DNA of 9,860 nucleotides, from the NCBI GenBank assembly GCA_020056645.1, contig JAGVHJ010000092.1, positions 1 through 9,860 of the forward strand, given 5' to 3'. Shown one piece after another: positions 1-6,500 of this stretch. The stretch is from Desulfobacterales bacterium. Lineage in GTDB: Bacteria > Desulfobacterota > Desulfobacteria > Desulfobacterales > JAHIVH01. Within the stretch, counting starts at the first letter, position 1; each line of letters opens with the position of its first letter. The position numbers and the translations under genes are program-made. The notes under the pieces were generated by a model. That model ran no database searches. It had not been told where the DNA came from and worked only from the letters and a program-made list of their open reading frames with translations.

Positions 1-1355
1 ACTATACGGAAATCATTCTTGAAAGCATCTCCGATGGCGTTTTCACCGTGGACAGCGAATGGCGGATCACCTCGTTTAACCGGGCCGCCGAGGAAATCAC
101 GAAAATTTCGCGGGAAGAGGCCATCGGCCGCTTCTGTTTCGACGTGTTCAAGGCCAACATGTGCGAGACCGGATGCCCGTTGCGCCAGACCATGAAAACA
201 GGTCAGCCCATTATCAACCGGTCCGCCTTTATCGTTGATGTCACCGGACAGCGGGTGCCGATCAGCATATCAACCGGACTTCTCAGGAATGAAGCGGGAC
301 GTGCGATCGGAGGGGTTGAAAGCTTCCGGGACCTGACTCTCGTGGAAAAATTAAGGAAAGAGATCCAGGGCCGGTTTCAAATCGGGGATCTGGTGAGCCG
401 AAGCGATCTCATGAAAAAAATATTCGATGTGCTTCCCCAGCTCGCCGCCAGCGACAGCCGGGTATTGATTCAAGGGGAGACCGGCACTGGAAAAGAGCTT
501 CTGGCCCGCGCCATTCACAATATGAGCCTGAGAAACGGCAAACCGTTTATCGCGATCAATTGCGGGGCACTTCCAGACACGCTTCTCGAATCGGAGCTTT
601 TTGGCTACCGGAAAGGGGCCTTTACAGGAGCGGCACAGGACAAACCTGGACGCTTTGAACTGGCCCATGGTGGAACCCTCTTTCTCGATGAAATCGGTGA
701 AATCAGCCCTGCCATGCAGGTGAGGCTCCTCAGGGTGCTCCAGGAAAGCGTTGTCGAACCGCTCGGGGGAACCAAGCCCATAAAGATCAACGTCCGGGTG
801 ATCGCCGCCACCAACAAGGATCTCTCCGACATGGTCCGGCAGGAGAAGTTCCGGCAGGACCTCTTCTTCAGGATCAATGTGGTCAGGATCGATCTGCCGC
901 CCCTTCACATGCGGCGGGAGGATATTCCCCTTCTGGTGGATCATTTCATCGCCAAATTCAACGATCTTCAGAATAAAACCGTCACCTCGATCTCACCGGA
1001 AGTGGCCTCCTCGTTGATGTCCCACAACTATCCGGGGAATATCCGAGAGCTCGAAAACATCATTGAACACGCCTTTGTCCTTGTAACCACGGGCATGATC
1101 GACATCCACCATCTTCCCAAGGACATGATCGCCCATGCGCCCCATCATAAGAGCCAGAGCCAGCAGGGAAACATCACCACAGCGGTCAGAATGGCCGAAA
1201 TACAGATGATCCAGGATACCCTAAATCGAAACCGGTTTAATCGCCTGAAAACCGCCAAGGAGCTGGGGATTCATAAAAGCACGCTCTTCAGGAAATTGAA
1301 GCGGCTTGGAATCGCGCTTCCTTCAGAGGACGGAAGAAAAAGATCTCTGAATTAA
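1..1355 (+). CDS. sigma54-dependent PAS/AAA+/Fis-type transcriptional regulator, 5' end outside window
   Basis: Enhancer-binding protein that remodels sigma54 RNA polymerase by ATP hydrolysis. The frame is open from base 3 with PAS-like sequence (ILESISDGVFTVDSEWRI), so the GTG at 48 is internal and the gene begins upstream of the window; 450 residues are visible. In order: a PAS sensor domain (to about base 340) with a CETGC cysteine pair at 162-176; the AAA+ domain with Walker A GETGTGKE (474-497), the sigma54-contact loop GAFTGA (615-632), Walker B GTLFLDEIGE (672-701) and RVIAATN; then a C-terminal Fis-type helix-turn-helix (KTAKELGIHKSTLFRKLKRL) ending at TAA 1353-1355. There is no response-regulator receiver domain in the visible part, so the signal probably comes through the PAS domain. 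It converges on the redox operon with a 45-bp gap in which I see no clear terminator. No convincing sigma54 promoter was found in the window, so its target is probably elsewhere. Confidence 0.95.
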   Translation, partial: YTEIILESISDGVFTVDSEWRITSFNRAAEEITKISREEAIGRFCFDVFKANMCETGCPLRQTMKTGQPIINRSAFIVDVTGQRVPISISTGLLRNEAGRAIGGVESFRDLTLVEKLRKEIQGRFQIGDLVSRSDLMKKIFDVLPQLAASDSRVLIQGETGTGKELLARAIHNMSLRNGKPFIAINCGALPDTLLESELFGYRKGAFTGAAQDKPGRFELAHGGTLFLDEIGEISPAMQVRLLRVLQESVVEPLGGTKPIKINVRVIAATNKDLSDMVRQEKFRQDLFFRINVVRIDLPPLHMRREDIPLLVDHFIAKFNDLQNKTVTSISPEVASSLMSHNYPGNIRELENIIEHAFVLVTTGMIDIHHLPKDMIAHAPHHKSQSQQGNITTAVRMAEIQMIQDTLNRNRFNRLKTAKELGIHKSTLFRKLKRLGIALPSEDGRKRSLN

Positions 1356-1400
1356 ATTCTGTTGGGCGCGGAAGTATCGCAAAGACTGTTATGGCATTTT

Positions 1401-2105
1401 TTAAGAACCCACAAAGGGATTCAGAATAAAATAAGCGCCAAGGAGGCAGACAATCGCGCCAGCGCCTTTGCGGAACCAGTTTCCGGCCCCCTGCCAGGCC
1501 GTGTTCTCCATAAGCCTTCGAACGGCCGCCGTTGAACTGCCAGCGATCATGATCGGCAGGCAGTGACCAACGGCGAAAAGAAGAATGAAGAGAACGCCGG
1601 TGATGACCTGTTGCTGAATGGTGATCATGGCGAGAATCGGGGCGATAAAGCCAAAGGTGCAAGAGCCGGAAAGCACTCCATAGGCGAGGCCCAGGACAAA
1701 CGCCCCGAAAAGGCCCCTGAAATTGAGCCGGTAGAGCAGGCTTCCAGACATGGAGCATCTCTCTACGCCAAGCATTCCCAAGGCTACCCAGATCAGAATT
1801 GCGCCGATAAGTAGTTGCCAGTAGTTTCCCACATCACCCAGCATGCGGCCCAATAAGGCGCAGATGATACCAATCAGGGCGATGGTGATGAAAAGACCAA
1901 CCGTAAATGCTGCGGAATAGAGGCTGGCCTGCTTTGGATTGACCGCCCGTTCCTGCCCTCCCACATAGGCGACGATGAGGGGAATGGAGGCCATGTGACA
2001 GGGACTAAAGAGAACGCTGACCATGCCCCAGATAAAACACCCCAGGGCGGCGATGGGTGTGCCGCCGGTCATCCATTGGTTAATGGTGATAAAAAATGGT
2101 TCCAT
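1401..2105 (-). CDS. CcdA/DsbD-type membrane thiol-disulfide electron transporter
   Basis: Polytopic inner-membrane protein that in this family carries reducing equivalents from cytoplasmic thioredoxin to extracytoplasmic thioredoxin-like partners. The protein is 234 residues, typical for a stand-alone CcdA, with about six hydrophobic segments. The two cysteines expected to form the redox pair are visible: Cys36 in LFSPCHMASIPLIVAYVGG and Cys149 in SGSCTFGFIAPI. I chose the ATG at 2105: the frame is open further upstream (to 2183), but that would overlap the preceding thioredoxin gene and add a non-hydrophobic tail, whereas AAAGGGACGGGA lies just before ATG 2105. It is the last gene of a four-gene operon, 10 bp after the secreted thioredoxin, which is its obvious partner. 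Family assignment is firm; the actual target of the electrons is inferred. Confidence 0.92.
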   Translation of the reverse strand: MEPFFITINQWMTGGTPIAALGCFIWGMVSVLFSPCHMASIPLIVAYVGGQERAVNPKQASLYSAAFTVGLFITIALIGIICALLGRMLGDVGNYWQLLIGAILIWVALGMLGVERCSMSGSLLYRLNFRGLFGAFVLGLAYGVLSGSCTFGFIAPILAMITIQQQVITGVLFILLFAVGHCLPIMIAGSSTAAVRRLMENTAWQGAGNWFRKGAGAIVCLLGAYFILNPFVGS

Positions 2106-2115
2106 TCCCGTCCCT

Positions 2116-2556
2116 TTAATTTTTCTCCGGAGGAAGGCCGGAGGCGTCTGGGGCGGCCTGGTTTTTCTGAAGAGGCGGTTCAACGCCCATGGCCGCCAGC
2201 TGCTTGTGTATCGCTTCCTCGGCCATGAAGCCCCCGTGCCGGTAGACCTCTTTTCCTTCTTTATCGAAAAAGATCTGGGTGGGGATTCCCTCTATCCCGA
2301 ACCGCTTTGCCTGATCCCGGTTTTCCCAGACATCGATAAAGATAATTCTGGCTTTTCCATCATATGCTTTTTCAAGCTTTTGCAGAATCGGCGCCATCAT
2401 CTTGCAGGGGATGCATTTTTTCGCGCCCAGGTCGATCAGGGTGACCATCCCCTTCTCTGGAATCGCGTTGAACTCTTCCGCCATCGCAAGGAACGGGGTC
2501 AACCAAATGAATAGGAACAGGGACGCGGCCCATCTGAAATAAATGGTGGTTCTCAT
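2116..2556 (-). CDS. secreted thioredoxin-fold protein (CIPC active site)
   Basis: Thioredoxin-like oxidoreductase of 146 residues. Residues 1-26 form an N-terminal signal peptide or membrane anchor (RWAASLFLFIWLTPFLAMA followed by EE), so the protein acts outside the cytoplasmic membrane. The active site is Cys48-Ile-Pro-Cys51 and the conserved cis-proline is Pro92 (GIEGIPTQIFF). After about residue 125 there is a Pro/Ala/Gln-rich tail with no recognisable domain. The ATG at 2556 is preceded by a purine-rich GAGGAGAGG. It lies 18 bp after the small redoxin and 10 bp before the CcdA-like gene, which is expected to keep it reduced. CIPC differs from the CGPC of general thioredoxin, so it is probably a dedicated relay protein; the substrate is unknown. 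Confidence 0.93.
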   Translation of the reverse strand: MRTTIYFRWAASLFLFIWLTPFLAMAEEFNAIPEKGMVTLIDLGAKKCIPCKMMAPILQKLEKAYDGKARIIFIDVWENRDQAKRFGIEGIPTQIFFDKEGKEVYRHGGFMAEEAIHKQLAAMGVEPPLQKNQAAPDASGLPPEKN

Positions 2557-2574
2557 CGCTAAAGGCCTCTCCTC

Positions 2575-2808
2575 TTATTTACCCAGCCAGGATTTAACCT
2601 CTTCTTTTTTGGGAATTTTTCCCACACACTTCACCTCGCCATCAATGACCACCGACGGTGTTCCAAAGACCCCATATCCCGCGATCTTCATCACATCGGT
2701 CACTTTTTCGACAGAGGCCTCCACTCCGGTTTCTTTGAGAACCTCTTTGACGATTTTCACCGCCTGTTCGCACTTGGGGCATCCGGGCCCCAATACTTTG
2801 ATTTCCAT
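2575..2808 (-). CDS. small redox-active disulfide protein (thioredoxin fold, CPKC; MTH895/TM0996-like)
   Basis: A 77-residue single-domain thioredoxin-fold protein. The active site is at the very N-terminus, GPGC-PKC (Cys10 and Cys13), and the cis-proline follows in FGTPSVVIDGEVKCVG (Pro51), with a further cysteine at 61. This is the arrangement of the family usually annotated as redox-active disulfide protein 2. No signal peptide is present, so it acts in the cytoplasm. The ATG at 2808 has a strong AAAGGAG site seven bases upstream. It is the second gene of the operon, 55 bp after the repressor start-to-stop unit. Relatives are often found beside ArsR-type repressors and DUF318/ArsP-type permeases; no permease is present here. 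It may pass electrons on the cytoplasmic side or bind a metal or metalloid through its cysteines; the sequence alone does not decide. Confidence 0.9.
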   Translation of the reverse strand: MEIKVLGPGCPKCEQAVKIVKEVLKETGVEASVEKVTDVMKIAGYGVFGTPSVVIDGEVKCVGKIPKKEEVKSWLGK

Positions 2809-2858
2809 GGCATTCTCCTTTATATCGACATATAGTTATATAGTTAGGTCAAAAAAAA

Positions 2859-3203
2859 TCACCGCCCCCGGATATCCTCCCGGCTGATGGAGGGCAAACG
2901 GCCGGCCAGGGATCGAATGTCGGGATCACTTTCAAGCCAGTGCTTCATGTTCCCCAGAAGACTCGCAGCATAGGGGCTCCGCAAGCCGTCCGAGAGAGAA
3001 TAGTTGACAAAAAGCCCTTCTTTGCTCGAAGTGATGAGCCCGGCCTCTTCCAGCAGCTTCAGGTGTTTGCTGGCATTGGACTGGGACGTGTTTAACGCGG
3101 CCTGAATTTCACACACGCACATCACCTTCCGTTGCAGCATTTTCACCATCTTCACCCGGACGGGATCCGAGAGCGCCTTCATGACTTTAATCAGTTCCTT
3201 CAT
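2859..3203 (-). CDS. ArsR/SmtB-family winged-helix repressor
   Basis: A 114-residue DNA-binding repressor, first gene of the redox operon. The winged-helix core is clear: ALSDPVRVKMVKML, the recognition helix SQSNASKHLKLLEEAGL, and the beta-wing SSKEGLFVNYSL. The motif VMCVCEI (Cys29 and Cys31) occupies the position of the ELCVCDL arsenite/antimonite-binding motif of classical ArsR, which implies that a thiol-reactive ligand (metalloid, soft metal or oxidised thiol) releases it from DNA. I chose the ATG at 3203: AAGGA sits at 3210-3214, while the upstream in-frame ATG at 3230 has no ribosome site and coincides with the predicted transcription start. The gene is probably autoregulated through the operator overlapping its promoter. 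No arsenate reductase or arsenite pump follows, so the name of the inducer is open. Confidence 0.93.
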   Translation of the reverse strand: MKELIKVMKALSDPVRVKMVKMLQRKVMCVCEIQAALNTSQSNASKHLKLLEEAGLITSSKEGLFVNYSLSDGLRSPYAASLLGNMKHWLESDPDIRSLAGRLPSISREDIRGR

Positions 3204-3221
3204 GCATGTTCCTTGGAATCC

Positions 3222-3241
3222 ATATTCCATTAATAGAATAT
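3222..3241. promoter_or_regulatory. probable ArsR-family operator (20-bp near-palindrome)
   Basis: ATATTCCATTAATAGAATAT is an inverted repeat in which nine of ten positions pair across the centre. It covers most of the -10 box and the predicted transcription start of the repressor gene, so bound repressor would block polymerase. Imperfect AT-rich dyads of this size overlapping the promoter are typical of ArsR/SmtB regulators. Binding by the adjacent repressor is inferred from position. Confidence 0.75.
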
Positions 3242-3265
3242 ATCAATCAAAATCTCTGGTGTCAA
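3237..3265 (-). promoter_or_regulatory. sigma70-type promoter of the arsR-redoxin-thioredoxin-ccdA operon
   Basis: On the minus strand the -35 box TTGACA (3265-3260) is a perfect consensus match, the spacer is 17 bp, and the -10 box TATATT (3242-3237) matches five of six. Transcription would start near 3230, giving a leader of roughly 27 nt that contains the AAGGA site for the ATG at 3203. The operator overlaps the -10 box. No other good promoter was seen within the four genes. Confidence 0.82.
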
Positions 3266-3284
3266 TATGATTAAACGATGCTTT

Positions 3285-3499
3285 CAGGGTAATCGCATCT
3301 GGAACGCGCCTCCTTCGGCCCTGCCGGAGGCCAACCTTTTGAAAAGGGCGCCAAACATATCCCAATAAAGTTTCCATAAACACCCTCTAAAAACCTCTTT
3401 GCCCCGCTTTTTAAAAGCGGGCAGTCTGAGGCATTGATAATCAATTCAAGCTATTACTTAAATCACTCACCAAGCCCTATTCTACATGCGATTCCCCTG
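3285..3499 (-). mobile_element. MITE-like non-autonomous element, copy 1 (215 bp)
   Basis: The ends are a 14-bp inverted repeat, CAGGGGAATCGCAT against CAGGGTAATCGCAT (13 of 14). The element is bracketed by a perfect 10-bp direct repeat, ACGATGCTTT at 3275-3284 and again at 3500-3509, the signature of a target-site duplication. It is about 92% identical (17 substitutions, no gaps by manual alignment) to the second copy at 8378-8592, in the opposite orientation. Internally it holds a strong hairpin (CCCGCTTTT paired with AAAAGCGGG) and a second stem around CCTTTT/AAAAGG. No transposase is encoded; an open stretch in the second half differs between copies mainly at amino-acid-changing sites and is not treated as a gene. 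A 10-bp duplication suggests mobilisation by an IS4-like transposase, but the family is not identified. It lies between the activase stop and the ArsR operon promoter; 3510-3575 holds nothing else I can support. Confidence 0.85.
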
Positions 3500-3575
3500 A
3501 CGATGCTTTTCAAACTCCCGGTATCACCCTCTATCGATATGTGCGCGTCGACGTCTCATGGGGATCAATGACGCC

Positions 3576-6500
3576 CTATACCCCCCGCATCCGCTGGTGA
3601 AGACGCTCCGCCCGGATCATGAGGGTCTCCAGCTTGGTATTGATGAGCTGGGGAAAGGGAGAGCCATCGCTTTCGATGGCAAGAAAGGGCAGATCGTCCA
3701 ATCCTTCGAGGATTTTTTTAAGTTTCCCGTTGCTGGTTTTGCGGCTGACATCGAGCTTGCACTGGCTGTTCATCACCTGATTCAAGATGGCCTCGGAAAG
3801 CCGGTTCGGCATGCACCCAAACGGCCCAATGGCGATGACGCCGCAGGCGGTATGGGCCACCTCGGCCAAGGAGCTTCCCACCGTCAGAATCGCCTCGCCG
3901 ATCAGATTTTCGGAGATAAAGGGGCTGCCGTGGTCGATAATGTTCTGGATATCCACCGGACCCGCGTCATGAACCATGCCGGAGCGGGCCAGGATCGTTT
4001 TAATCCGTTTCTCATAGTAGCGCATGAGCCGGTTTTTGATCTTGAATTTGATCTTATCGATTTGTGAAGAGGATGATATAATCGCAAGCCCTTGATCCAC
4101 AAGGTAATCGGTATATTTCACCCATTCCGTGACCGGTGAGCAAACCACCGCGAAGCCGTTCTTGGCGAGATACTCGGTAATCTCTCTTCGTGAAAGCGAA
4201 TCTCTTCTCACAAAAATCTCTCCAGCAAGAAAAATGACCGGCACCTCCTTGGCCGGCCGCTTCATGGGGATCTTACGGAGAGCATCAAGGGACTCCTTGA
4301 GCTGGCTCTCCACCTTGGCAAAGAGGCCATTTTCAAGGACGGAAAGAATGCGCCCCCACTCTGTTTCAAACCGTTCAAGGGCGCTTTCCAAATCAACAGC
4401 ATTGGCGAGAAGCATGGACCGGACATCTTCCATGGCGTCCGAGATAATGGTGCCCCACCATGCCCGGAGAAGAATGGTGTTTCCGATGCCCGCGTATCCA
4501 TTTTCCGATGTGGGCGAGAGCAGGCACACATCGGTCATCTTCTTGCGGCTGATCAAATCCTCGATAAACACCGAATATTGGCCGAACCGGCAGGGGCCGG
4601 AGGCGGTTGGCATGAAGTAGACGACCACATCCCCCTCTTTTTTTTCATGGGCGATGTAGTTCAAGAGGGTCCCGGTCGTGAGTATCAGGGGAAGACACTC
4701 TTTGCAGGAGGTATGGGCCTGGCCCAGTTTTAGAATCGATTCGTTGGAAGGCGGGTGGCTCAGGGTATGGTATCCGGCCGACCGGAAGACCGCCGCAATC
4801 GCTTCCGATGTCAATTTTCCCATGGAGGGCACAAGAATTTTAACCCGTGGGTGGGTGATGGGAAGGAGCGTTTGAGCGGAGGTCATCACCTTCAGCGCGC
4901 CGTTGCCGGAAAGCAGTTTGGCCGGCGTGAAAGGGGTTTCGATCCGGTTCTCTTTGTGCTCCACCTGGAGCCGCCGGTAGGCGTTTACAATATCCAGAAA
5001 GGCTTCGATCCGGGTTTCGATGCCCGCATCGGCGGTATGGCTGTCGAGCTCGAGGGTGAGCGATGGCTTTTTCCCCATGATCTCCCTGAAGTAGCCGATG
5101 AGAAACGAATCCGGGCCGCAGGAAAAGTTGGTGATGTAAAGGCCGAATAACTGGGGATGGGCCTGAACGCTCCGGGCCGCCATGAGAATCCGCTGGCCGA
5201 GCCCCCAGTACATATGGCGCTTGGAGAGGCTGTTGATAAAAATGAGAAAATCGAAGGGGACGACGTAAACACCCCTGGAGGCCAATTTGTTCGGAATTCC
5301 CATATGGGCCTCTTCGGCGAATCCATTATACGAACGGCTAAAGACAACGACGGCGATGGCATCCTTATCCTTTTCAAGGGCCGCAAGCAGATCCCGTCCC
5401 TTTTCGAGCATCCGCCTCGTGCATGCGAGCTGGGCCTCCAGGGCCGCGTCAAAGGCGCGGGCGGCCTGACTCAGGGAAACGCCCATCATCCCGGTCGCGG
5501 TCTTGATCAGAGGCGTCCGGGCCGACTCTATCCCTTCGCTCAGATCGATCAAGGGGGTTAACAGCTTAACGCCCGACTGGTGCAACCGGGCAAGGGGTTC
5601 TTTGAAAGTCTGACGGAGATAGAAGGTCTCTCCCTGAACAAAGGGGCAGACCTGGGAGCCCTCTTCATCATTTTTATTGGGCACCGCCTTGAAATGGGGA
5701 AGGAAAATATAGTCCGGCGGGTTTTCCTGGGTAAGGAGCCGGTAGAAAAAACCGTGGGCCAGCTCCGCGGGATAGCAGAAGGCCGCGTCTTTCATGTCGA
5801 TTCCTTTTTTTAAAGGCATATCCGGCAATACCGGCTGGAATCCCAGCTGGGAAAAAAAAGCGGCGTAAAGGGGATAGTAGGTGTTGACGAGGAAACTCCG
5901 GTTAAAGCCGATGCGTTTGCCCCGGGACGCGGGCAAGTTGAGCGGCCTCTCTTTAAAGATGATGCTCTCTCTCTCTTTCACCAGGTCAAGGGCCAGCATG
6001 TCGTGATGGATGTCGTGTTTGAGATTATAGTACCGGTTGCAGGCTCCGCCGAAGGGATAGGGTTTCCCATCGATTTCGATCACCGATATCATGCATTTCC
6101 GGTCACACCTTTCCTTGCCGCCTTTGCAGATGAAGGGTTTTTTGTAGAGAACCTCCCGGTCGGCCATCTCTTGCAGATGGAACCGTTTTTCCTTTAGAAA
6201 TCCTTTCTCGATCCGTTCCTGAACGGCCAGAGCCACGCCAAAAGCGCCCATGAGTCCGGGTTCGGGAGGCACGACAATGGGTTTTCCGATCAAGCCCGCC
6301 ATGGCCAGCGGCACGGCCCGGTTGTAGCAAACCCCTCCCTGCATGAATATCTTCTCTCCCACGGGCCGGTTTCCCTTGACCCGGTTGTTGTAGTTCATGC
6401 AGATGGAGTAGACCAGGCCCGCCAGGATATCGTTGTTTTGGATACCCTCATGGATGGCGGTCTTGATGTCCGATGAGATAAAGGCCGCGCACTGGTCGTT

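Noticed and set aside
2830..2841. ATATAGTTATAT inverted repeat between the repressor and small redoxin genes, considered as a second operator
   Set aside because: It is short, AT-only at its arms, has no matching promoter, and lies inside the operon; chance is likely.
3510..3570. On the minus strand, fragments resembling the start of REP-associated (RAYT) transposases: MRRRRAHID, then IPGV and IVRGI in other frames
   Set aside because: It needs two frame changes within about 60 bases, and the part beyond is the miniature element itself. The resemblance is too short to call a pseudogene without a database search.
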